From: Streptomyces sp. NBC_01260 | Lineage (GTDB): Bacteria; Actinomycetota; Actinomycetes; Streptomycetales; Streptomycetaceae | Direction: 5' to 3' | DNA length: 64,000 nt | Assembly (NCBI RefSeq): GCF_036226405.1 | Contig: NZ_CP108464.1 | Span: 5,580,001-5,644,000 of the forward strand | In this document: positions 52,482-60,775 of the stretch, in pieces | Layout: each line of letters opens with the position of its first letter | Numbering within the stretch: position 1 is the first letter of the stretch | The notes under the pieces: generated by a model | The model's database searches: none | Told to the model about the DNA's origin: nothing | Seen by the model: only the letters and a program-made list of their open reading frames with translations | Position numbers and translations under genes: made by a program

Positions 52482-53816
52482 TCACGGCCGCCCCCGCCGG
52501 TCTTCAGGACCCGACGCCCGCTGCTGCCCCAGCAGTTCCAGCGCCGCGCCCTGATAGCGCTGCACCGCCTGCGCGGCGACCCTCAGATCGCAGGGCGCGC
52601 TCCACAGCATCCGGCGCGCCGCGTCGTAACGCTCGATGAGGACCGGGTCCTCCGCCAGGCCGTGCCGGGCCACCTTCGCCCTGTACGCGTCCAGCCGGCC
52701 GCGCAGCTCCGCCCGCACGGCCAGCGGGGCGGTGACCGCCGTCAGCTGCTCCCTGGCCCGCAGCAACTCCTCCTCGGCCTGCCGCTCCAGGGTCTCCAGG
52801 AGCGGTGAGAGCCGGTGCCACTGCGCGTGCCTGCGGTACTCCGAGGCCATGGCGAGACGCTCCTGGAGCGCGGTGGGCGGACCGTTGACCGCGGGCACCT
52901 CGGAGGCTGCGATCTTCGCCAGCACCTCGCCGCGCGCCGACCGGGCCTCGGCCAGAGTGCGGTCCGCCCGGGACAGCACGTCGCGCAGCTGGACCAGCCG
53001 CTGCTCGGCATCCTGCCGGACCGCGAGCACCGCCTCGATCTCCCGCCGCACCTCGTCCAGCGCGCGGGCCGCCCGGTCGTAGCGGGTGGTGTCCGGGCGC
53101 CCGCCGCCGGGCGCCGAACTACCCGGTCCCGGCAGCCAGAACGCCAGCGGATCGGAGATCACCTGCACCCGCAGCGTGGTCAGTTCCCGGGTGATCGACT
53201 CCAGGTCGTCCCCCGACGGGTGCTCGCCGGGCCGCACTCCGACCGAGTGCGCGAGCGAACTGGTGCGGCGCAGCTCGGCGGCGAGCAGATCTATCCGCGC
53301 GGGCATCGCCGACCACACGGAGTCGGAGGCCACGACCATGTCCAGCGAGCGGGCGTACAGCTCGTTCATCCGGTTGACCAGCTCCACCAGCGTGAACCGC
53401 TCGGAGAGTTTGGCCGGGCCGGTGATCGACGGATCGGGCCGGGCGGCGGCATGCGCCACCGTGACGCCGTCGCCGCGCAGCAGTTCGGTCAGGGCCGCCA
53501 GGTCCTCCCGGTTCGGGTGGCGCCGCCGGGCCCGCACCTCACGGGCCTCGTTCAGCACCCCGGCGTACGCGTCGAAGTAGCCCCAGAGCAGCGTGATCGA
53601 CTGCTCGGTGGCGCTCCAGCGCTCCTTCGTGACACCGGTGAGCTCGGCGCCCTCGAGGAGCCGGCGCCCGGCGTGGTCCTGGAGGGCGAGGAGCGAGGTC
53701 TCGATCGCCTCGTGCTCCGCACCGAGCCGGGCCAGCGCACGGTCCGCCTCGTCCCGGTCCATGACCGGGCCGGGGGGCCGGGCCGCGTAGCTGGGGAAGG
53801 GGCCCGCGACGCCCAT
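52482..53816 (-). CDS. coiled-coil protein of unknown function
   Basis: 444 residues, soluble, helical throughout with heptad-like stretches (DEADRALARLGAEHEAIETSLLALQDHAGRRLLEGAEL; LDEVRREIEAVLAVRQDAEQRLVQLRDVLSRADRTLAEARSARGEVLAKI; LETLERQAEEELLRAREQLTAV). No catalytic motif. I do not recognise a named family. Its place between glnH- and pknG-like genes, in the same direction, suggests a scaffold or adaptor in that signalling system. Mycobacterial glnX-glnH-pknG lacks a gene at this position. Confidence 0.78.
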   Translation of the reverse strand: MGVAGPFPSYAARPPGPVMDRDEADRALARLGAEHEAIETSLLALQDHAGRRLLEGAELTGVTKERWSATEQSITLLWGYFDAYAGVLNEAREVRARRRHPNREDLAALTELLRGDGVTVAHAAARPDPSITGPAKLSERFTLVELVNRMNELYARSLDMVVASDSVWSAMPARIDLLAAELRRTSSLAHSVGVRPGEHPSGDDLESITRELTTLRVQVISDPLAFWLPGPGSSAPGGGRPDTTRYDRAARALDEVRREIEAVLAVRQDAEQRLVQLRDVLSRADRTLAEARSARGEVLAKIAASEVPAVNGPPTALQERLAMASEYRRHAQWHRLSPLLETLERQAEEELLRAREQLTAVTAPLAVRAELRGRLDAYRAKVARHGLAEDPVLIERYDAARRMLWSAPCDLRVAAQAVQRYQGAALELLGQQRASGPEDRRGRP

Positions 53817-53836
53817 CGATCACCTCTCCGCTCTCC

Positions 53837-53857
53837 CTGCCGGACGGGGCCCGGCAG
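53837..53857 (-). terminator. possible weak hairpin between glnH- and coiled-coil genes
   Basis: CTGCCGG/CCGGCAG with a seven-base loop in the 67-base gap after the glnH-like stop. No T-tract, so at most an attenuator. Confidence 0.3.
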
Positions 53858-53883
53858 GATCCGCCTGATCCGAAGGACAGGCC

Positions 53884-54936
53884 CTAGTTGCTGCGGTACT
53901 TGGGCACCGGCGGCGCCGTGATTCCGGGCAGGCCGTCCTGCAGCCAGCTGCGGTACGACTTCATCCAGGGGCTGTCCTTGCCCCCCGCGCGGTAGTCGAC
54001 CAGCACCTGGTTGACCCGCGCCACCAGGTCGTCGGCACCCTTCTTCGTGGCCACGCCGTAGTACTCGGTGGTGAAGGGCTTGTCGCCCTTGAGCTCCACG
54101 GCCGGGTCCTGGGCGGCCTGGCCGGCCGCGAGGGCGTTGTCCGTGACGATCGCGTCGACCTCGCCCATCTGGAGCCGCACCAGGCAGTCCAGCTGGTTGG
54201 GGACGGTGAGCAGGTCCTCGTCGGCGTCGGTGCCGTCGTGCTTGTCCTTGAACACCGAGCCGAACGACTGCTTCTCCAGCGCCTCGTACGCCGTGGACCC
54301 CTCCGCCGTGCAGACCCGCTTGCCGGCCAGCGAGGAGTTGTATCCGGTGATCGTGGAGTCCTTCGGCGCGAGGACCTGCTGCCCGGCCTGGAAGTAGGCC
54401 GTGGAGAAGGAGACCTGGTCGAGCCGGGCGCAGTTGATCGTCATCGTCCGGACGACGACGTCGACCTTGTCGTTCTCCAGGGCGGCGATGCGCTGGTTGG
54501 TGGGGATCGCCCGGAAGATCACATCGTCCCGGTCGCCCAGGATGTCCTGGGCGATGGCCCGCACCAGATCGATGTCGAAGCCTTCGAGATCCCGGGACTC
54601 CGGATTGCGGTACCCCCACTGGAAGCTGTTCTGGTCGACGCCCGCGATCAGCTTTCCGCGCGCCTTGATGCGGTCGATGGTCTTGCCGCCCGCGACGGAG
54701 GGCTCCAGGCTGGCGTCCGGATCGGTGCAGCCGTCGGCCCGCGTCTGTACGCCCCGCGCCGCGCCCGGCCCCGCGACCTCGTCGCTGAAGGCGTCCCGGC
54801 CGCTGTGGGAGAGCGGCAGCAGGGTCAGTGATGCCGTCACCGCGCAGGCCGCGGCCATGGCGGTCACACCGCCCCAGCCGCGCAGCCTGCGCAGCGGGCC
54901 CGCGGGCCCCGTCCTGGGCTCGTCCTTCCCTGTCAT
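53884..54936 (-). CDS. glnH: GlnH-like glutamate/aspartate-binding protein
   Basis: 350 residues from the ATG at 54936 (GGGGGAG upstream); a GTG at 54951 overlapping the previous stop is possible. After a basic N-terminus a hydrophobic segment (GGVTAMAAACAVTASLTLLPL) acts as signal or anchor; the Cys within it is not a good lipobox. The rest is a type 3 solute-binding protein for polar amino acids: GKLIAGVDQNSFQWGYRNPESRDLEGFDIDLVRAIAQDILG, VDVVVRTMTINCARLDQVSFSTAYF, MGEVDAIVTDNALAAG. No permease or ATPase gene accompanies it, so it should sense rather than import, as mycobacterial GlnH does for PknG. Confidence 0.85.
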   Translation of the reverse strand: MTGKDEPRTGPAGPLRRLRGWGGVTAMAAACAVTASLTLLPLSHSGRDAFSDEVAGPGAARGVQTRADGCTDPDASLEPSVAGGKTIDRIKARGKLIAGVDQNSFQWGYRNPESRDLEGFDIDLVRAIAQDILGDRDDVIFRAIPTNQRIAALENDKVDVVVRTMTINCARLDQVSFSTAYFQAGQQVLAPKDSTITGYNSSLAGKRVCTAEGSTAYEALEKQSFGSVFKDKHDGTDADEDLLTVPNQLDCLVRLQMGEVDAIVTDNALAAGQAAQDPAVELKGDKPFTTEYYGVATKKGADDLVARVNQVLVDYRAGGKDSPWMKSYRSWLQDGLPGITAPPVPKYRSN

Positions 54937-54947
54937 CGCTCCCCCTG

Positions 54948-56357
54948 TCACCGGAACTCCGAGAGCCTGCGGTTGACCCCGACGATCGCGGCTACCGCGC
55001 CCAGTACGGCGAGGGCCGCCGCGCCGATCGGCAGACCGCCCAGCGCGCCGCGCCCGTCCTCGGCGGCCCGGGTGAATTCGTCCTGCTCATGGGCGAGCGC
55101 CTGCCGCAGCGCCTTGTCCACCCGGTTGAACGACTCACCGGTCGAGTCCTTGGTCGAGTCCCCGGACCCGATGATCTGCTTCAGCGCGGTGTCGTAGTCG
55201 CCGCTGTCGTCGGTCTTGCGGGCGGTCCGGTGGCGGCTCTGCCACTCGGTGACCCCGTCGATGGCCTTCGCCACCGGTTCGCTTCCCGCGGTGTCGTCGG
55301 TGTCCTCGGCGAGCTTCGCGGCCTTGCCCAGCTCTTCGACGAGTGCCTTCATGCCCGTGCTGTAGTCGGTCTCGTACTTGTCGTTCTTGCCGTCCGCGGT
55401 GAGCACGGCACCCCGGGCGACGACCGTGAGGTTCTCGTTGGCGCGCGCCTTCAGCGAATCGATGCGCGCCCGGTTGAGCACATCCAGGGACTGCTGCCCG
55501 CGGGTATTGGCGTCGGCCAGATCGGAGCGGGCCACCGAATGGCCCACCGCCAGCCACAGCAGGACCACGACCGACGCGGCGGTCGCGACCAGCAGGCCGT
55601 GGTTGAGCACCCGGTTCGTGCGGCGGAAGTTGCGCCGCTGGGCCCAGAACAGCACGGCCAGCGCGATCACACCGATGCCGAGCGAGAAGAACGGCCAGGT
55701 GCGTGCGGAGTCGTAGTCCTGGCCGAGCCGGCCGGTCTCCGCCGTGTACAGCCGCTCGGCGGCCGGGAGCATGTCGTTCGCCATCTTCTGGTTCGCGTAC
55801 CGGAGATAGGCGCCGCCCAGCGGCAGCCCCTGCCGGTTGCTCGCGCGGGCGCGCTCGATCAGCCCGGTGTAGCGCGGGAGTTCCTCGTTGAGCGTGGTGA
55901 TCTCGTGGCCGGACTTCGTCGAGGCGTCCGTGTTGGCCGCGGCCTTCACCAGCAGCCGGGAGGCCTCCTCGATGTCCGCCACGTACTGGTCGTGGACCGC
56001 GCGCGGTTCCTGCGGACCGGCCAGGAAGCCGCTCGCCGCCGCGGCGTCGGCGTCGGCCAGGGAGCGGTAGATGTCCGCCGCGTCCGCGCTGAGCGGCTGG
56101 CTGCGCCTGACGACGTCGTCGGCGGAGGCCGCCCGGTCGGAGATCTCGAACGCTGTCACGGCCCCGAACGCGACGACGAGCAGGGCCAGTACGGCCCCGA
56201 TGATCTGGAGCCGGCCCGGTTCGGTGGTCGCCGCGGCACGAAGCCGGTCGGTCACCACCGCACGGCCACTGCGCTGCGACGGCACGGGTACGGGCGCGGG
56301 CCGTTGCTCCGGCGCACGTTGCGGCGGCGCCGGGCGCACATTCGGCGGGTATGTCAC
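54948..56357 (-). CDS. glnX: GlnX-like transmembrane signalling protein
   Basis: 469 residues from a GTG with GAGG upstream. Four membrane helices: LQIIGAVLALLVVAFGAVTAFEI, WPFFSLGIGVIALAVLFWA, LLVATAASVVVLLWLAVG and IGAAALAVLGAVAAIVGV, enclosing two extracytoplasmic helical domains resembling four-helix sensor bundles (about 85-230 and 290-440). No kinase or HAMP domain. In mycobacteria GlnX couples GlnH outside to PknG inside; the same gene order (glnX, glnH, then pknG) supports the identity. First gene of the block; its upstream region has repeated TTGATCG. Confidence 0.8.
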   Translation of the reverse strand: MTYPPNVRPAPPQRAPEQRPAPVPVPSQRSGRAVVTDRLRAAATTEPGRLQIIGAVLALLVVAFGAVTAFEISDRAASADDVVRRSQPLSADAADIYRSLADADAAAASGFLAGPQEPRAVHDQYVADIEEASRLLVKAAANTDASTKSGHEITTLNEELPRYTGLIERARASNRQGLPLGGAYLRYANQKMANDMLPAAERLYTAETGRLGQDYDSARTWPFFSLGIGVIALAVLFWAQRRNFRRTNRVLNHGLLVATAASVVVLLWLAVGHSVARSDLADANTRGQQSLDVLNRARIDSLKARANENLTVVARGAVLTADGKNDKYETDYSTGMKALVEELGKAAKLAEDTDDTAGSEPVAKAIDGVTEWQSRHRTARKTDDSGDYDTALKQIIGSGDSTKDSTGESFNRVDKALRQALAHEQDEFTRAAEDGRGALGGLPIGAAALAVLGAVAAIVGVNRRLSEFR

Positions 56358-56688
56358 TTGACCTCCCCCTCGGTCACTGACGGTGGCCCGCCCCCCGGCC
56401 GATCGGGGGACTGGTACCCGGCCAGAAGTATGGCCGCAGGGACCGACATCCACACAACGAACGCCTGGATCCCGCACCGGTCCGTGAACGCGATCAACCG
56501 CAGTCAACAGCATTCGATCAAGGTCGACGCCATCGATCAAGGCGATCGACGGCGCAGTCCCCCGAAGTTGAACCGATCTCCCCCACCAGGAACACGTCCG
56601 GGGCGGCTGATCGGTTCCCTTACGGAAGGGGCGTCCCGCAGCACGAAGGCTACGGCACGCCCCTGATACCCGCTGATGTCACAGAATG
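56358..56688. promoter_or_regulatory. intergenic region upstream of the glnX-like gene with TTGATCG repeats
   Basis: 331 bases without a gene. On the minus strand TTGATCG occurs at 56491-56497, 56515-56521 and 56534-56540 (24 and 19 bases apart), with a TTGACT hexamer near 56503 that could serve as a -35 element. No clear terminator for the convergent side is seen. Confidence 0.35.
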
Positions 56689-57663
56689 TCAGGCGTACTG
56701 CGCCCGCAGCCTGCCGTGCACCTCGGGCGCGGCACCCGTGTGGTCCAGGCCCAGCAGCCCGGCGCCCAGCACCGGGGACTCCTTCACCACCCGGACCACC
56801 GCCTTCGGGGCCCGTACCGCGAGGAGTTCGGCGATCCGGTCGTCCAGCTGCGGGTGCCGCGCCGCCAGGACGCTGCCGCCCAGCACCACCGGAGCCTGCT
56901 CGCCGAGCAGACCGAGGCGGGACAGGGCGACCGCGGCCATGGCCACGACCTCCTCCGCCAGCCGGTCCACGAGGCCGCGCGCCACAGGGTCGCCGGCCGC
57001 GCCGGTCGCGAAGAGCACCGGCGTCAGCTCGTGCCGCCGCTCCGCCTCGATCCGGCCCAGATGCAGCGCCTCTATCAGCGCGTACATCGAGTCGAGCCCG
57101 AAGTGCCCGGGCAGCGTACGGGCCAGCTCGGTCGGCTCACCGCGGCCGTCCTCCGCCCGCGAGGCGAACCACATCGCCTCCTCGGCCAGCCCCGAACCAC
57201 CGCCCCAGTCACCGGATATCCGGCCTATGGCCGGGAAGCGCGCGGTGCGCCCGTCCGGCACCATGCCGACGCAGTTGATCCCCGCGCCGCACACGACGGC
57301 CACGCCGCGCGGCTCGTCGACCCCGGCCCGCAGGATCGCGAAGGTGTCGTTGCGCACCTCCACCGTGCGGCCCCAGCCGCGGGCACCCAGGGCCTCGGTC
57401 AGCTGTTCCTCCTCGACGGGCAGATCGGCGTTGGCGAGACAGGCCGACACATGGGCGACGCTCTCCGCCCCCACGCCGGCCGTGCTCAGTGCCCGCTGCA
57501 CCGTGGCGCCGAGCGCGTCCACGGCGGTGCCGATGCCGACCACGGGCGGCTGGAAGCCGCCGCCGCGGGCCGTGGACAGCACGGTGCCGTCCGCGCCGAT
57601 CAGTGCCACATCGGTCTTGCTGTTCCCCGCATCGATCGCGAGGACCGAACTGTTCACGCCCAC
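56689..57663 (-). CDS. BadF/BadG-type sugar kinase (N-acetylglucosamine kinase-like)
   Basis: 324 residues; GTG at 57663 has GGGAG eight bases upstream, and a GTG two codons later overlaps the previous stop. ASKHA fold with phosphate-1 motif VLAIDAGNSKTDVALIG, an adenosine-side GGSVLAARHPQLDD, VCGAGINCVG and the SGDWGGGSGLAEEAM signature of BadF/BadG/BcrA/BcrD ATPases that act as glucosamine or GlcNAc kinases. It is the last gene of the sugar operon, so it probably phosphorylates the sugar released by the glycosidase gene just upstream. Confidence 0.85.
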   Translation of the reverse strand: MGVNSSVLAIDAGNSKTDVALIGADGTVLSTARGGGFQPPVVGIGTAVDALGATVQRALSTAGVGAESVAHVSACLANADLPVEEEQLTEALGARGWGRTVEVRNDTFAILRAGVDEPRGVAVVCGAGINCVGMVPDGRTARFPAIGRISGDWGGGSGLAEEAMWFASRAEDGRGEPTELARTLPGHFGLDSMYALIEALHLGRIEAERRHELTPVLFATGAAGDPVARGLVDRLAEEVVAMAAVALSRLGLLGEQAPVVLGGSVLAARHPQLDDRIAELLAVRAPKAVVRVVKESPVLGAGLLGLDHTGAAPEVHGRLRAQYA

Positions 57664-58919
57664 GGGAGGTGCTCCCGGTTGTGCGCGATCAGCTTGTCGG
57701 TGAGCGCCTCGGCGTACTCGAACTGGCCGATCAGGGGGTGCGCGAGCAGGGCCTTGAACACCCGGTCGCGGCCACCGCGCAGCGCGGCCTCCAGCGCGAG
57801 GTCCTCGTACGCCGTCACATTGCCGATCAGTCCGGCGTAGAGCGGGTCGAGCTCCGGCACGGCGAGCGGCGTCGCACCCGTCCCGTCGACCCTCGCCTGC
57901 ACCTCGATCACCGCGTCGTCCGGCAGGAACGGCAGCGTCCCGTTGTTGTACGTGTTGACCACCTGGTGCGTGGAGCCGCCGCCGCCCAGCAGGGAGGCCG
58001 CCAGGTCCACGGCCGCCTCCGAGTAGAAGGCCCCGCCGCGCTTGGCGAGCAGCGCGGGCTTCTCGTCCAGCGCCGGGTCGCCGTACATGGCGAGCAGTTC
58101 CTTCTCCATCGCGGCGACCTCGGCCGCCCGCGAGGGCTTGGTGCCGAGCTCCCGCACGACCTCGTCGTGCGCGTAGAAGTAGCGCAGGTAGTACGAGGGG
58201 ACGACGCCGAGGCGGTCCACGACCGCCCGCGGCATGTGCAGGTCGTCCGCGATCGCGTCGCCGTGCTCGGCGATCAGCCGCGGCAGCACGTTCTCGCCCT
58301 CGGGGCCGCCGAGGCGCACCCCGAGCTCCCAGGTCAGGTGGTTCAGCCCGACATGGTCGAGATGCACCTCACCGGGGGTCACATCGAGCAGCCGGGCGAA
58401 CTTGCGCTGGAAGCCGATCGCCACGTTGCACAGGCCGACGGCCTTGTGACCGGCCTGGAGCAGCGCCCGGGTCACGATGCCGACGGGGTTGGTGAAGTCG
58501 ATGATCCACGCGTTCGGGTTGGTGCGCCGGACCCGCTCCGCGATGTCCAGGACGACCGGGACGGTGCGCAGCGCCTTGGCGAGGCCGCCGGCGCCGGTGG
58601 TCTCCTGGCCGATGCAGCCGCACTCCAGCGGCCAGGTCTCGTCCTTGCCGCGGGCGGCCTGGCCGCCGACGCGGAGCTGGAGGAGCACCGCGTCGGCGTC
58701 GGCCACGCCCGCGTCGATGTCCGAGGTGGTGACGATCCGCCCCGGGTGGCCCTGCTTGGCGAAGATCCGCCGCGCGAGACCCCCGACGAGTTCGAGCCGG
58801 TCGGCCGCCGGGTCGACGAGCACCAGCTCCTCGACCGGCAGGGTGTCCCGCAGCCGTGCGAAACCGTCGATCAGTTCAGGTGTGTAGGTGGACCCGCCAC
58901 CCACTACTGCGAGCTTCAT
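57654..58919 (-). CDS. 6-phospho-beta-glucosidase (glycoside hydrolase family 4)
   Basis: 421 residues. NAD-binding start MKLAVVGGGSTYTPELIDGF, LQLRVGGQAARGKDE, the metal-binding Cys in GLCNVAIGFQ and His in HVGLNHLTWELGV, all as in GH4 enzymes that cleave 6-phospho-beta-glucosides by NAD+- and Mn2+-dependent redox chemistry. The transporter here is ABC-type and does not phosphorylate, so the true substrate may be an unphosphorylated or kinase-made glycoside. It follows the second permease by three bases. Confidence 0.9.
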   Translation of the reverse strand: MKLAVVGGGSTYTPELIDGFARLRDTLPVEELVLVDPAADRLELVGGLARRIFAKQGHPGRIVTTSDIDAGVADADAVLLQLRVGGQAARGKDETWPLECGCIGQETTGAGGLAKALRTVPVVLDIAERVRRTNPNAWIIDFTNPVGIVTRALLQAGHKAVGLCNVAIGFQRKFARLLDVTPGEVHLDHVGLNHLTWELGVRLGGPEGENVLPRLIAEHGDAIADDLHMPRAVVDRLGVVPSYYLRYFYAHDEVVRELGTKPSRAAEVAAMEKELLAMYGDPALDEKPALLAKRGGAFYSEAAVDLAASLLGGGGSTHQVVNTYNNGTLPFLPDDAVIEVQARVDGTGATPLAVPELDPLYAGLIGNVTAYEDLALEAALRGGRDRVFKALLAHPLIGQFEYAEALTDKLIAHNREHLPWA

Positions 58920-58922
58920 GAA

Positions 58923-59825
58923 TCAGCCCTTTACTCCGGTCAGTGTGACGCCTTCGACAAAAGCCTTCTGTGCGAAGAAGAAGACGACGATCACAGGGGC
59001 CATGACCAGAACGGTCGCGGCCATGGTCAGATTCCAGTCGGTGTGGTGTGCGCCCTTGAAGGACTCCAGTCCATAACTCAGCGTCCAGGCAGCCGGGTTC
59101 TCGGAGGCGTAGATCTGCGGTCCGAAGTAGTCGTTCCAGGCGTAGAAGAACTGGAAGAGGGCAACGGCGGCGATGCCCGGCTTGGCCATCGGGATCACGA
59201 CGCGGAGCAGGGTGCGGAACTCACCGCAGCCATCGACCTTCGCCGCGTCGAGGTACTCGTTCGGAATGGTCAGCAGGAACTGCCGCAGCAGGAAGATGGA
59301 GAACGCGTCGCCGAACGCCATCGGGATGATCAGCGGCCAGAGCGTGCCGGACATGTCCAGCTGCTTGGCCCAGAACAGGTACATCGGGATGACGACGACC
59401 TGCGGCGGCAGCATCATCATCGAGATGACGAGCATCAGCGACAGGTGCCGGCCGCGGAAGCGGAACTTGGCGAGCGCGTACGCCACGGGCAGCGAGGACA
59501 CCACCGTGAGGACGGTGCCCAGGCCCGCGTACAGCAGGGTGTTCTTCCACCAGGTCAGAAAGCCCGGGGTGTTGAACACCTCCTTGTAGTTGCTCCACTC
59601 GAAGGGGTGCGGCCACAGGTCACGGGTCAGTGCCTGCTGGTCGCTCATCAGCGAGGTGAGGAAGAGGAAGACGAACGGCAGCACGAAGAAGAGTGCGGCC
59701 GCGACGCCGAGCGAGTGCACACCGATCCAGTGCAGCAGCGCCTTGCGGCGCGCGACGCGCTCGGCCGGGGTGACGGGGTCACTCACCGGGCCGCCGGCCT
59801 TCCGGGTGTCGAGAACCTGCGCCAT
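58923..59825 (-). CDS. sugar ABC transporter permease (MalG type)
   Basis: 300 residues from the ATG at 59825, one base after the preceding stop; a GTG three codons upstream is possible. Six helices (HSLGVAAALFFVLPFVFLFLTSL at the N-terminus) and the EAA loop EYLDAAKVDGCGEFRTLLRVVIPMAKPGIAAVALFQF that contacts the shared ATPase. No ATPase gene is in the operon; Streptomyces sugar importers of this class commonly use the shared ATPase MsiK encoded elsewhere. Confidence 0.9.
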   Translation of the reverse strand: MAQVLDTRKAGGPVSDPVTPAERVARRKALLHWIGVHSLGVAAALFFVLPFVFLFLTSLMSDQQALTRDLWPHPFEWSNYKEVFNTPGFLTWWKNTLLYAGLGTVLTVVSSLPVAYALAKFRFRGRHLSLMLVISMMMLPPQVVVIPMYLFWAKQLDMSGTLWPLIIPMAFGDAFSIFLLRQFLLTIPNEYLDAAKVDGCGEFRTLLRVVIPMAKPGIAAVALFQFFYAWNDYFGPQIYASENPAAWTLSYGLESFKGAHHTDWNLTMAATVLVMAPVIVVFFFAQKAFVEGVTLTGVKG

Positions 59826-59826
59826 G

Positions 59827-60768
59827 TCACTCACCTGCCTGGATCAGTCCGCTGCGGCGCCGCATCAGCAGTGCGGTGAACGCCATGGCGAGGACGAAGA
59901 GAACGAGCGCGACCACGCAGGCGGAGCCGTAGTCGAAGCGCTGGAAACCGAGGTTGTAGACGAGCTGCGGAAGCGTCAGTGTCGACTTGTCGGGATAGCC
60001 CGGTTCGAACTGCTGCCCGGAGCCGCCCATGACGCCCGAGGCGACCTTCCCCGCCACCAGTGGCTGGGTGTAGTACTGCATCGTCTGGATGATGCCGGTG
60101 ACCACGGCGAACATGATGATCGGCGAGATGTTCGGCAGCGTGACGAAGCGGAACCGCTGGTACGAGGACGCCCCGTCCAGCTCCGCCGCCTCGTACTGCT
60201 CCTTGGGGACGTCCAGGAGCGCGGCCATGAAGATCACCATCAGGTCGCCCACCCCCCAGACCGCGAGCGCGGTCAGCGCGGGCTTGGACCAGGCGGCGTC
60301 GGTGAACCAGCCCGGGGTCGGCAGCCCGAGCTCGCCGAGGATCGAGTTGACCGGTCCGGTACCCGGGTTGAGCAGGAAGACGAAGCCCAGCGTGGCGGCG
60401 ACCGGCGGCGCGAGGTACGGCAGGTAGAAGAGCGTCCGGAAGACTCCGGTGCCCGTCTTGATCTTGGTGATCAGCATGCCGATACCGAGTCCGAACACCA
60501 CCCGGCAGGTCACCATGACCAGGACCAGCCACAGCGTGTTGCGCAGGGCGGGCCAGAACAGCGGGTACTCGTTGAAGACGAACGACCAGTTCTTCAGCCC
60601 GCTGAACTCCGGTGCCGAGAAACCGTCGTAGCTGGTGAAGGAGAAATAGAGCGTGGAGATCAGCGGGTAGGCGAAGAAGACGCAGAACCCGATCAGCCAC
60701 GGCGACATGAAGGCCGCCGTCCGAAGCGCCGAACGGCGGCGCTTCGAACGGAGTGTGTAGGTGCTCAT
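59827..60768 (-). CDS. sugar ABC transporter permease (MalF type)
   Basis: 313 residues, six membrane helices (AAFMSPWLIGFCVFFAYPLISTLYFSF at the start) and EAA loop EQYEAAELDGASSYQRFRFVTLPNISPIIMF. It forms the channel with the next permease and follows the binding-protein gene by seven bases. The helical and EAA patterns match the carbohydrate uptake transporter-1 family. Confidence 0.9.
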   Translation of the reverse strand: MSTYTLRSKRRRSALRTAAFMSPWLIGFCVFFAYPLISTLYFSFTSYDGFSAPEFSGLKNWSFVFNEYPLFWPALRNTLWLVLVMVTCRVVFGLGIGMLITKIKTGTGVFRTLFYLPYLAPPVAATLGFVFLLNPGTGPVNSILGELGLPTPGWFTDAAWSKPALTALAVWGVGDLMVIFMAALLDVPKEQYEAAELDGASSYQRFRFVTLPNISPIIMFAVVTGIIQTMQYYTQPLVAGKVASGVMGGSGQQFEPGYPDKSTLTLPQLVYNLGFQRFDYGSACVVALVLFVLAMAFTALLMRRRSGLIQAGE

Positions 60769-60775
60769 CGTGGTG

